Shown: positions 1 to 11,121 of the stretch, piece by piece
Layout of the letters: each line of letters opens with the position of its first letter
Position numbering within the stretch: the first letter of the stretch is position 1
Source of the DNA: Bactericera cockerelli
Lineage: Eukaryota; Arthropoda; Insecta; Hemiptera; Triozidae
Length of the DNA stretch: 64,000 bases
Reading direction: 5' to 3'
NCBI GenBank assembly: GCA_024516035.1
Contig: CM044959.1
Coordinates: 36,049,876-36,113,875, forward strand
Notes under the pieces: generated by a model
What the model was told of the DNA's origin: nothing
The model's input: only the letters and a program-made list of their open reading frames with translations
The model's database searches: none
Translations under genes and position numbers: made by a program

Positions 1-396
1 TATTTATTTCCACATTTATACAAATCCGCGCGTAGCGTTCGTCTGGTACTCTAGGGATCGCGCGAAGCACAGTCAATATATGACAAGTTATCCTTCTATT
101 TTTTTGGGATTTTAACTAAATACTGACGTACTTGACGACTAAATACTGACGTCACTGTTGGAATAATGGGACCTAATTGGACAGTGAAAAGAAGTGCGAT
201 ATTATTATTAGATTCAACTGGGAGTGGTAATGTAGTCTTATGGTTCAAGATTAGAGTTTTGGATTGGAGTTTTCTCAGGACCGCGATCCGTTGACCTAAT
301 TCCTCATATTTCAAACGATAGCTTGTTTGTAGATGATAAATCTACAAAAACTCTCAATTTCACTCATAAGTACTATTCTCTCGTTCATTCACTCAG

Positions 397-619
397 CAAA
401 TCTGAAAAGAACGAGGCAAAGAACGCCAGCTACAAGAATCGCATCGAAATCCTGCTCAAGCAACAGGACCTGGTCGAGTCCAAGATCAAATCCGAGCAGC
501 TCCAGCTGAAAGAGTTGGACGCTCAGATCAGGAAGGTGGAGGATCAGGTGCATGAGTTGCGCAGCTCTCACATGAACGATGAGAAGTACCTTATCAGAGT
601 ACAAGAGCAGAACCGAGAA
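397..619 (+). CDS. Internal exon of an unidentified coiled-coil protein
   Basis: An open frame of about 74 codons is bounded by an acceptor (pyrimidine-rich tract ending CACTCAG at 396) and a consensus donor GTAAGT at 620. The peptide is charged and strongly heptad-like, with segments such as KNRIEILLKQQDLVESK and LKELDAQIRKVEDQVHEL, so it is almost certainly a long coiled coil. No catalytic motif is visible. Codon use is GC-richer than the surrounding DNA, as expected of a real exon. No other exon of this gene is recognisable on the plus strand. The following intron starts with a tandem array made of copies of the exon's own end. Coiled coils are hard to assign by eye, so I name no protein. 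Confidence 0.72.
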
Positions 620-1262
620 GTAAGTTGAGAGAGAGAAGAATGTTCTAGGGTGATACTCTACTCACATGAACGATGAGAAGTACCTGATCAGAGTGCAAGA
701 GAGAAGTAAGTTGAGAGAGAGAAGAATGTTCTAGGGTGATACTCTACTCACATGAACGATGAGAAGTACCTGATCAGAGTGCAAGAGAGAAGTAAGTTGA
801 GAGAGAGAAGAATGTTCTAGGGTGATACTCTACTCACATGAACGATGAGAAGTACCTGATCAGAGTGCAAGAGAGAAGTAAGTTGAGAGAGAGAAGAATG
901 TTCTAGGGTGATACTCTACTCACATGAACGATGAGAAGTACCTGATCAGAGTGCAAGAGAGAAGTAAGTTGAGAGAGAGAAGAATGTTCTAGGGTGATAC
1001 TCTACTCACATGAACGATGAGAAGTACCTGATCAGAGTGCAAGAGAGAAGTAAGTTGAGAGAGAGAAGAATGTTCTAGGGTGATACTCTACTCACATGAA
1101 CGATGAGAAGTGCCTGATCAGAGTGCAAGAGCAGAACCGAGAAGTAAGTTGAGAAAGAAAAAATTGTTCCAGGGTAATACTCTACTCACATGAACGATGA
1201 GAAGTACCTGATCAGAGCACAAGAGCAGAACCGAGAAGTAAGTTGAGAGACAATAATATTCT
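571..1262 (+). repeat. Tandem array of exon tail plus 5' splice site (8 copies)
   Basis: Eight copies of a unit begin CATGAACGATGAGAAG at 571, 665, 751, 837, 923, 1009, 1095 and 1189. Spacings are 94, 86, 86, 86, 86, 86 and 94 bp. The first copy is the 3' end of the coiled-coil exon. Each copy reproduces about 48 bp of coding sequence, the GTAAGT donor and the start of the intron. The 86-bp units lack 8 bp (CAGAACCG) that the first and the last two copies keep. All copies retain GTAAGT. In the exon frame the first bases after the donor read into TGA, so use of a later donor would extend the exon through a stop codon. Confidence 0.93.
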
Positions 1263-1595
1263 TAGGGAATATAAATACTCTTGGAATAACTTGAGGAAAT
1301 CAGTATCCCAGACAGCACAGTCAACTGGATGTATACCATACTGTTAGGTGGAAAAAGTCTACTTGCCCACCTGGAAATCAGCTGGAGATTTCCACCTTCC
1401 ACCTGATCTCCACCTGGAAATCAACTGGAAAGTAACCCAACTTTTAACTGGAAGTCAGTTGCCCAAAGTCAACTGGATTTGTTCCACTTATTTCCAGCTA
1501 CTTGTAGCGCTCTCTAGTGGATGGGTAGTAACTCACTACCACAATGTTGACATACCTATTTACCTATACTGTACATTATACTACATAATAATCAA

Positions 1596-1650
1596 ATGCT
1601 ACGCTCTTGGTTTTGAGGTCGTGGGTTCGAATCCCATTATATGCATTTTT
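1596..1650 (+). repeat. tRNA-like SINE head fragment
   Basis: The stretch ends GTGGGTTCGAATCCC, a good pol III B-box/T-arm, followed by a T-rich run. The D-arm half is poor, and the copy lies inside the TIR element. It is more likely a SINE remnant than a functional tRNA gene. Confidence 0.35.
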
Positions 1651-3214
1651 TTTTTCTTTCAAAAAATAATAATAATAGTAATAAAAATACTAGAAACAAA
1701 TGTATATTGTATATTAGGCATAAATTCAATTTCAGTTATTTAATTTAGAGGCCATACATTCAAATCTCATGAAGAATATTTTTTTGTATAAAAATAAAGT
1801 AATAAATTTTAAATAGGTTTTTTTAACACATACACACACACAAATTTGGGTATAATTTTTTTTTATATAGAAGTTTGGAAAGAAAAAGAAAATAACTAAT
1901 CTGTTTTAAACAACACAATTCAAATAAAACTCTTTAACATGATTATATTTTACAATAAGAGTGTTTATTATTAATAAAAAAATTGTCCCAAAAGTGTAAA
2001 ATGCACTATCAAATTTCCACCATGTCACAAGACCTTGTACCAATGTATCAAAAGTATTTCCTAAGTAGGTATAATCTCTATATATAAAACTCAAAGTTGT
2101 GCATGTCTGGCTGACTATGTCCTCTTGGGGTTACAATACCAAATGGTACTCTCACTGAGAGTTCACCCCCCCTAAGCCACCTTCAACATACTAGAAAATT
2201 ATCAAAATTAAAATATCTAATACAATTTTCAAGTGCACTGGTAATCAAGTGGTTAATGCGCTAGTCAGATAATCAACCTAGCGTAGGGTTCCGTTGTTTC
2301 AAATTTTTCATCACTATGGTTGTGACCACATAATAATAAGACTCTGAGGGTTAGGTTAGTAGAAAATGCTTTGAGCATAACCTTTAACCTTACCTGGTGG
2401 TTACCTTCCAATTAAAAGTGTTATTCTTATTTTTATTGGGACACCGGCCATGAGAAAAAACCTTAATGGTGACAAAATGCCAGGTTTTAGCTAGTATAGA
2501 AATAAAATAATGATATCCAATTATAAAATATGCTCATAACATGTACATAATCACAATAAAATAATAATACTATGTAAATTAAAATATATTTCTTTTGTGA
2601 AACCAAAAATAACAAAGAAATAAACTAATAGCCAGCAGAAAATGAAGATGGGGCATGGAATACACCAGTTTTCATGAAATTGCAAAAGTTAAGCAATGTC
2701 TAACATGGTGGAACATGGATTAGTGAATGTTATTATGTATTTGTAATCCTTCATGACAATTTATATACTGCTGTGGCTAATTAGAATTGCTGGGTTGTTT
2801 GCTTTGAGAATTATTACCAAAAAAAAATTGTTATACTTAAATTAAAGCAAAATTGACTTGTTAAGACTAGTGAAATTATAAAACACAATAGTGTGGAACA
2901 CTTTTTTTAAATAGATATAAAATTAACTCAAAATTTAAGGGGCTTCATAGTAATAAGGTGGTAGAGAGAGCACAATAGTTATTATTGTTATTATGAACAG
3001 TGCACATTAAATTGGCCAATTAATTTTAAATCAAGTAATCAGGAAGCATGTCACAAAGTAAACATCATTTTTTAGTGTGGCAGAACCACCTGAGTGAAAT
3101 ATTCATTTTATAATAATATGTATTGTACATCTAATTAAAATCCACAGAGTGAAAAATTTCACTATCTAGCACTATGCATTCAGCTGTTTCTTTGCTTGAA
3201 CCAGAACCTTTTTT

Positions 3215-3335
3215 TAGCCAACCTATGGTCAAGAGATCTTGAGCATAAAAAATTCTGTTTCCCTTAACACATGGTCCTACTTTGGCTTGGCTAGGCTAGG
3301 TGAGATTAATATGGGTAGCTGGTATGATTCCAAGT
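3215..3335 (+). repeat. SINE family A fragment (body only)
   Basis: The segment contains GAGATCTTGAGC, then a CTAGGTGAGATTAATATGGG block and GTAGCTGGTATGATTCC. It matches in order the body of the copies at 28563-28895 and 58897-59145. The tRNA-like head is missing, so this is a truncated, diverged copy inside the 1.3-4.24 kb transposon. Confidence 0.6.
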
Positions 3336-4443
3336 GAACTGTAGGTGTTAGTCCATTGTGCTAGTCCAGGAACAGCAGAGTGCAGAAAGTTCATTAGGGT
3401 CCAAGTGGATGTCTCTAGAAATGGATGGTTATTGTCAGATGAAAAAGGTGATCCAGTATTAAATGTTTCTTGTCCTCTCCTTTTCTTCTGTCACGATTCA
3501 CGATTTAGACAAACTAAAGAACTATTTTTTGATACACCTCGAAAGCAAATTTGGAGTTCAGAAATGACAAAGTAAACACTTTCAGTAGTTATAAAAAAGA
3601 TGTTCAAAACTAATTAAAATATTATTTGTATTTAAAATATGTTCAAATAAATGAAATACCTATTCTTTAAGAGAATTATTAATTTTTTAAAACAATTCAC
3701 AATTGGTCACAAAAATATCACAATTTCTGAATTTCCTTCAACAAAGGACGAGTTTTATCTAAACACTTCCAGTAGTTATAAAAAAGATCAAAACTAATTA
3801 AAATGATATTTGTATTTAAAAATGTTCAAAACTAAATGAAATACCTAATATTTAAAAGAATTATTAATTATTTAAAACAATTTACAATCACCAATATCAC
3901 AATGATTCTGAAATTACGAAAGATCAAAGATGGCGTCTTCAACAAAGGACGCGTTTTACGTAAACTGGAAAAATATGGAACATTTCCAGCTGACTGGTCA
4001 ACTGACTAAATTCTACTCATGTCCTAGCTGGAGAGAGTCGTTATATTTCCAGCTGACTGCCCAGGTGACTGAGTCTAGATGTATTTTTGTTGGAAATATC
4101 CAGGTGGCTGGTCAACTGATTTAATCCATGATGGAAAAATCCAGCTGTCGGGACAGTTGGAGGTCCAGTTGACATTATACACCTGGATATTTCCACCTTA
4201 AATCCAGACTGGAAGTCAACTTCCGTGCTGTCTGGGATATCAGTATCATAAACAGAAAAGTCAGAAGTTGTATTAGATGTACAAAATTTTAACAAAGTAC
4301 TCGTAAGCTTTTTTTCCGATTAAAAAAAAAAATATATATATATAATATATATACAGTTACCAGGGGCGGCATTTTACTTCTTTTTAAATGATAAAGAAAA
4401 ATTGTGTTTTGTACATACCAATTTACTTTAAATAGATTTTAAA

Positions 4444-4543
4444 NNNNNNNNNNNNNNNNNNNNNNNNNNNNNNNNNNNNNNNNNNNNNNNNNNNNNNNNN
4501 NNNNNNNNNNNNNNNNNNNNNNNNNNNNNNNNNNNNNNNNNNN
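4444..4543. other. Assembly gap (100 N)
   Basis: Exactly 100 N characters, the usual placeholder for a gap of unknown size. The order and distance of the flanks are therefore not guaranteed. Confidence 0.99.
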
Positions 4544-5180
4544 TACATTAACTTCACCAAATTTAAATTAATTCAGACCCACTATGCAGCAATCTATTTA
4601 CCATCCCTGCACAACGTCTCTTAACTTCAATGATCATATGTCAATGAATAATTTGTAGACTGTAGTATCCGATATTTGAATTAAAAAAATCCGCTAGTTC
4701 CAAAAACTTTACCTCAAAATGAACCCTTAATTTTTTTAGAGTAATTATTTTTCTCTAAAAAATGGAAAGATTTGCATCGGAAAATGATCTAAAAAGTTTC
4801 ATTTCCCCTAGCAACCGTTGTTTGTGTTGTGTTATTTTTGATTTCTCCGCAATTCTTTCCGAAAAAAGCGTAAAATCAAATTATTGAACAGTTTATACTA
4901 TCTTTGGACTTTTTAAAAGCCTTTTTCTTGTCATTTCTACATATCTGTGTTAATACAACCAAATAAAGTGTCCTATTAAGAAATTTGCCCCTTTTCTTAA
5001 ATTTTTTGTGACTTAGAGTGACGTCACTGTCATACGTCATAAGTATTTGAACAGTTGTTGAATTAGAATTTTCATTTTAGCCACTCAATTTTTCGTGAAA
5101 TAAATATTTATAACTTTTCGTCTTGCCTGTGTGTCAGCTGACACCATGGCTGTTGATAGGTTGCTAAGCAACTCCTCACG
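4544..5180 (+). other. Flank and probable 5' leader of the LINE
   Basis: No gene is visible. From about 5000 the sequence may be the LINE's 5' leader. It holds a CRE-like palindrome TGACGTCA at 5019-5026 and an ATG in a good context (ACCATGG) at about 5145, upstream of the chosen ORF1 start at 5181. The true 5' end of the element cannot be placed because no target-site duplication was found. Confidence 0.35.
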
Positions 5181-6450
5181 ATGAGCGTCGGGTCTGATGG
5201 TGACCCCGGCGGGGGAAAACCGCCAAATATTCAAACTGACATGGAATTCGAAAACACTGCGGACACTCAAAGTAAAAACACCTTGGAACAAACTAGTAAT
5301 AATAATAACACTTCAGACACTCAAACCTCGGGAACATACAAAAAACACTTCCGACCTCCTGAGAAGAAAGCCTTGTTGTATACTGCTGGAATGAGATGCG
5401 ACACCTACAAGTTGATCATCCAAATAAAAACCAAACCCCAACTCCATCTGTCATGTTGGTGCTAAGCGGCCTTATAGCTACATCAAAGGTCTTGTCCTTT
5501 CGAAATTACTTTCTGAGATTACAAATAAAAGCCCCGACATCCTTGAAGTAAAACGATTAAATCGTAGCAAGTTCCTGTTGTTTGTGCACCGTCCAAGTGC
5601 GCAAATTCATTGTTGAGAGTGAAAAGATGAAGCAAGCAGTTTGTGGCTTTCATCCCTGGCAACTATGTTTCGCGCGCCGCGGTGGTCCGAGACGTCGATC
5701 TAGAGATTACTGAAGAAGAGATTCGTGACAATATTGATACGGGGGATTTTAAAATAATTCACATGCAAAGTTTAAAAATAGAAAAACTTTTGTTGAGGAG
5801 TAAGCTACATATGTACCTACTTCTACACTTAAGATAGTATTTGAAGGTCAAGATATGCCTAATTATGTTTATTTAGGGACTCTAGACTTCCTTGTGAGCC
5901 TTTCATTCAAACCCCATTCAGTGTTTTAGTTGTTTCAGGTTCGGACACATCACAAAAGCCTGCAAAAATAATAAGTTATGTAACAAGTGTTATCAAGAGA
6001 TGTACGATAATGGCATGTATGTAACCTAACAGATATAAAGTGCTTGAACTGCGGTGAATGCATTAATTCCAACAGCAAGTCATCCCCTGAGTACGAGAGA
6101 CAGAAAAATATTAAGATGCTGATGAGACCCGGAGCCTCTGCTTCCCCGAGGCCGACGCTTTACTTCCCAAGGAAAGAGATTCTTACTCCTCCGTACTAAG
6201 AATTCATTTGCTGTTCTTGAGACCTCAGCAAATGAAAGATTCAACAACGTAAGTAATTATTACAATAGTGAATTTCCTGCAATTAAGATCTAACCAGCCC
6301 AAAAAATCGTAGATCCTTTGAACGCTATGTACCTCCTCCTCTAGCTAATATAAATAGACCTTCCAAAGAAAAACCGAGGATTCCAATTTTAATCGTGAAA
6401 AATATGCTACCAAAACAAAAAGAATAAAAATATATTTGAGAAAATGAGTC
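5181..6450 (+). pseudogene. LINE ORF1, gag-like with CCHC zinc knuckle (broken)
   Basis: ORF1 of a non-LTR retrotransposon, which would encode the nucleic-acid-binding chaperone of the retroelement particle. The frame is intact for about 94 codons from 5181 (acidic, Asn/Thr-rich N-terminus). It then continues in other frames: a gag-like segment with AFIPGNYVSRAAVVRDVD from about 5640, a perfect CX2CX4HX4C knuckle at 5922-5963 (CFSCFRFGHITKAC), and a second, degenerate knuckle (CLNCGEC) near 6045. Several frameshifts and stops interrupt it, so it cannot be translated as it stands. Its position upstream of ORF2 and its motif order match the I/Jockey group. Confidence 0.75.
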
Positions 6451-6863
6451 AGATCACTAAGCCTGAGACATATTTACAATAACAATGAAATTTCAAAAAT
6501 GATTTACATGCTGTGAAAATAAAAAAATAGATAAAGCTAATAAAGAAAATGAAAATTGGTTCAACCTTTCGCAGCAGCCTGAGATCCAGTTTAGTGGAGA
6601 CTCCCTATGATGAATACAGGTGCTCAAATGCCTTCTCCATGATCATTAATTACAATACTGAAAACCACATGTTAATCAACAGACAACAAGTTTGAGTACA
6701 GGTATGGACTACCAACAGATTGGTAGCCCAGACCTAGGATAATTATGTGATATTTAATTTTTTCTATTTTTCTTATAATGATGTAACTTACCCGTTACAA
6801 AAAAATTGTTCTAAATTTTAAATAACTTTTAACAAACTATAATTTTTATTTATTTATTTCTAT

Positions 6864-9800
6864 ATGACAAATACAACAAATAATATATTTCTTGACAGTA
6901 TTATTCAGTGGAATATGAACGGGTTTAAGAATAAAAAAGACGAATTGAATGTTCTTATGAAAAATAATTTACCTCTCGCCTTTGCTATACAGGAAACACA
7001 TCTCCTACCTAAGGATCCAGTTGCAATAAACAATTATCAAGTTTTTCGTGAAGACTTCAGTTCCGGTCAGATAGCTTGCGGCGGTGTAATGACTCTGGTA
7101 CACAACTCCTGCCATGCACAACTCATCAGTACTAATCATTCAAGTAATTTAACAGGTTGTTGTGGTACGTATTACTTGCAATAAACTTAAACAAGATGTT
7201 ACACTGTGTAATGTGTATGTTCGCCCCGGCAACAGTAGCAGCATTGTGAAAGAACTGAATTGTCTCAGTTAGTATCCCAACTAAGTCTCCCCTTTATATT
7301 ATGCGGTGATATGAAATGCCCACAGTTACCTTTGGGAAGCAAGAAATTGGACACCCGGGGCAAGGAAATAGAAAAATTTATGAATAAAAATGATGTATAC
7401 CTACTCAACACTGGGTCTCCCACACATTTAATAATTCTATGGCACCTTATCAGCCATTGACATCACCTTCACATCACTTTCCTTAGCCACTGAGATAACT
7501 TGTCTACTTCAGAAGATACCTACTCTTCTGATCATTTTCCAATTATTATTAAATTTCATCTACATCAAGATTATTTAGACCATATTGATACCAGATGGTT
7601 ATTTCATAAAGGCATGTGGGATAAATACCAGTCGCTGATAACATTTCACTTGAGATCAGATTTTTCACCCACTGCATCAGGTAGCAATATTGATAAAATG
7701 TTTTTAAATATAAACCGAATATTTTAGATGCCGCTGACATGACTATTCCTAAATTTCATATCCTAACCCAAGAGAAAGTATACTCCTTGGTGGAATAATG
7801 AAATAAAAGACCTTATAAAGCAAAGAAAAAAATGTTTAAGAACTTACAAAAAAAACCCAATACCTACTAAATTTTATTGAATATAAAAAACTAAGAGCTC
7901 AAGTTCGGCTGAAGATTAAGGAAAGTAAGACAAAGAGCTGGATTAATCTTATGGATACAATTAAATATAACTTAGATAACAAATCTATGTGGGATCACAT
8001 GAACTTTCAAAGTAAAGGGACCTTTAGTTCAATTCCAGCACTTCTGAATAATGAGGGAGAAAAAATTAAAGATCAGAACGAAATGGCTAATATGTTAGCT
8101 CATCACTACCGTGATATTTCGTCAGATAGTAAATACTGTGCTAGTTTTAGATCGTATAAGAAAATAAAGGAATGCCAACCTCTTGATCCTGGACCTGGTA
8201 ATCATCCTAAATTGAATTTACCATTCACGCTGTATGAACTAAAACATGCTTTGACAGGTTGTAAATCTTATTCCTGTGGTCCTGATGGTATCAGCTACCC
8301 CATGCTTATTAATCTACCAGAAGCCGCGCTAGCATTTCTTCTAAAAATATATAATATTATTTGGTTAAATGGACTTTTTCCTAGTCATGGAAATCCTCAT
8401 ACATTGTACCAGTATTGAAGCCTGTAAAACCCCCTTGATACTGCCTCATACCGACCGATCGCTTTAATGAGTTGTTCCTGCCAAAATATTCGAAAAAATG
8501 ATAAACAAAAGACTTACGTACACATTGGATACCTTTCATCTCATAAGCGATTTTCAAAGCGGATCGAGAAAAATGAGATCGACTGTTGATAATTTGATAA
8601 TTCTGGAAGACGAAATAAGTAAATCTATTCAGAACAGACAGATTACTGCTGCAGTTGTACTGGACATTGAGACCGCGTACAACAGAGTATGGGAAGGAAA
8701 GTATTAAATAAATTGGCAGAGTGGAAAATAGGAGGACCTCTCTTTCAGTATATATCCCATTTTCTCAAAAATAACTATGTTATTGTCAAATGTAATAAAG
8801 CTTATCATTCTTCTCTAATAAGATCGATAACGGTATTAAACAGGCTCATCGCTGAGTTGTAGTATATTCAGCATTGCAACATGTGACATAGCTGATAACC
8901 TGCACCCTTCAGTAAAACATGTCATGTATGTGGATGATTTCGGAATTTTTTATATCTGGAAAAGATGTTGAATCTATAAAGCAGCCACTTCAAGAGTCTC
9001 TGAACAGTCTTCAAGCTTGGACTAGAGTAAACGGTTTGGATTTTTCCGCTTCAAAAACGAGTGGTTTGATTTTTAGTAGATGCCGAAAGCAAAACACTCG
9101 ACCACCTACATTAAGATTTAAGGACCGACACATAGATTTCGTTCAATCTGTTAAATGGCTGGGAGTAATACTGGACAGTCGATTCACTTTTGAAGAACAT
9201 ATAAAATATATTAAATCCAAAAGTCTGAAAGCACTCAACATATTAAAAATATTATCTCATTCAGTATGGGGATTAAACAGAAAATTATTATTACGACTCT
9301 ACCAATCTTATGTTCGTCCTATTCTAGACTATGGCTGTGTGCTGTACAATTCTGCTACTGATTCCTGCTTATCAAAGCTGGAACCAGTACAAAACGCAGC
9401 TCTCCGATGTATAACTGGTGCTTTCCGATCGTCACCAGTCGTCAGCTTACAAGCAGAAACCGGACAAATGCCACTCAAGTATAGAAGACAAGCTCTAATT
9501 ATTAACTATGTTTCAAGATTGAAATGCAATCCACATAATCCCGTATTCCAATTAGTATTTTCAGAAGATCCTGCCTTGTCAGTTATGTCTCATAAAAAAA
9601 CCTCTACCGCTAGCTGCTCGAATAAATAAAATTCAAAATTTTCCGATAGATGAATTAACGTGTGTGAAGGTCATAAAAATATTCCTCCTTGGACCCTCAC
9701 AATACCAGAGGTTGAGTTTCTTTTTAAACATATGAAAGAAAATATATCACCTACTGAATGCCAACAAAAATTTCTTGAATATCAAAATGAAGCGATAGGA

Positions 9801-10627
9801 TATCATCCTTGCTATACAGATGGCTCTAAATGCGATGATTCCACAACTTGTGCTTTTACATTTAAAAATGAAGTCCAGAAGATAAAACTCATTCCATATC
9901 CTCTATATTTTCTGCTGAAATGTCGCCTATATTATTGCCTAAAATATATATACGACAAAACACATCAACCCAAGCTAAAGTTCATAATATATTCTGACTC
10001 AAAAAGCGCACTTGAATGTATTCAGCAAATTTTTCCGAAGAACCCAATCTGTAATTAATATACGAACCGTCCTGGTACAACTTCAAGAGGAGCGCGGAGT
10101 GGAAGTCAAGTTCACCTGGATACCCAGTCACCTCGGCATAGCCGTAATGTCCGCGCTGACTCTGCTGCTCGGGCTGCTCATATATTTTACGACATACATG
10201 TACCTATCCGTTACATCAGATGACATCAAGAGTACATATAAATGTATTTCCCTGATTGAATGGACACATGATTGGCAAGAGATTCCACAGACGAACAAAT
10301 TAAAAAGAATAAAAGAAGATGTTCAATTATGGCCTACCTCTAACCGTCATAATAGAAGGAAGAAGTAATTCTATCAAGACTTAGAATTGGACACACGGCA
10401 CTAACTCATAAACATTTATTAGATAGGGTAGACCTCCCCTTGTGCCAGTTTGTAATGTCCTCATAACTGTAAAACATGTCTTATCTGAATGTCCGGCTCT
10501 GGAGGTCTATAGGAAAAAAGTAGGTTTCAATTCCAATTCATTAAAAAGTATCTTAGCGAATGAAAAGATAAATGCTAGTAAAGTTATTCGATTTCTCAGA
10601 ATAGCTAAAATTTTTAATAAAATTTAA
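6864..10627 (+). pseudogene. LINE ORF2: endonuclease, reverse transcriptase, RNase H (broken)
   Basis: Pol-like ORF2 of the same element, in several frames. An apurinic-type (EEP) endonuclease opens it: IIQWNMNGFKNKKDEL near 6905, AIQETHLL near 6990 and SDHFPI near 7520. The reverse transcriptase follows, with CGPDGISYPML near 8280, the SDFQSGSRKMRSTVDNL block near 8545 and the catalytic YVDD at 8927-8938. An RNase H domain comes next: YTDGSK near 9812, SDSKSAL near 9995 and WIPSHLG near 10120. The C-terminal HVLSECPALEVYRKK tail sits near 10480. EEP plus RNase H places it in the I/LOA part of the Jockey group. Multiple frameshifts make it dead. The longest intact stretch is 8919-9629. Confidence 0.88.
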
Positions 10628-10652
10628 TTTTTTTTCTCCATAATATGTATAC

Positions 10653-10687
<35 letters not shown>

Positions 10688-11121
10688 CCATATTCCACTT
10701 TTTACTAATTTATTTATGCTCTGTTATGGTTTTACATTCTATATATTTACCTACTATTTTAACTACTACATCTTCCTATCATTGCACAGTGTAAAATAAT
10801 CAGAGTTCTTCATGATTATTTCATAATTTAAATTTTTTCTTTTATTTTTCTACGTTCCGAAAGTGCTTTTACTAATTTCTTTATGTTCTGTATGTTTGTA
10901 CATTTTATATACTTACTATTATTTTAACTATTACCCCTTCATATCATTGCCCATAATGTAAAATAATCAGAGTTCTTTGTCTAATTAAATTACTAATTCT
11001 GTACACCTAACACTTTTTAAACTTCATGGTTTCAAATTGCAACTAATAATATTAGAGGAGCAAAACTCTGATTGTTAAGTCTCCTCTGTAAATAAACATC
11101 AATAAAAAAAAAAAAAAAAAA
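10628..11121 (+). repeat. LINE 3' untranslated region with internal duplication and poly-A
   Basis: The ORF2 stop is followed by a run of about 32 T (10656-10687). Two imperfect copies of a roughly 166-bp segment begin near 10701 and 10867 (both include TTTTACTAATTT and GTAAAATAATCAGAGTTCTT). A final stretch ending TCTCCTCTGTAAATAAACAT leads into a 17-base A tail at 11105-11121. The A tail marks the 3' end of the element. Confidence 0.75.

Larger units (their letters stand above)
1299..4244. mobile_element. Non-autonomous DNA transposon with 14-bp TIRs and 6-bp TSD
   Basis: ATCCCAGACAGCAC at 1305-1318 is exactly inverted at 4225-4238. The element is flanked by ATCAGT at 1299-1304 and 4239-4244, a perfect 6-bp target-site duplication. 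About 170 bp inside the left end (1320-1490) and 260 bp inside the right end (3960-4220) are rich in subterminal motifs of the ACCTGGAAATC, CAACTGGAA and CAGCTGGA types on both strands. The interior is AT-rich and has no transposase-like reading frame. Fragments of other repeats sit inside, including a tRNA-like stretch near 1600-1645 and a SINE piece near 3215-3335. A 6-bp TSD fits few superfamilies (Dada is one), so I leave it unclassified. Confidence 0.8.

Noticed and set aside
571..1262. CRISPR-like array
   Set aside because: Whole units are identical, with no unique spacers, the context is eukaryotic, and the unit is derived from an exon end.
1348..1743. A 131-codon plus-strand reading frame at the left end of the first TIR element
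   Set aside because: It runs through the subterminal repeats and a tRNA-like stretch; no transposase motif.
2074..2501. A possible Helitron-like insert (TC start, CTAGT end)
   Set aside because: The flanking bases are not A and T as required, no 3' hairpin is visible, and the ends are short enough to be chance.
3345..3575. A 76-codon plus-strand reading frame
   Set aside because: It starts next to a SINE fragment and lies within the transposon; no motif, no splice context.
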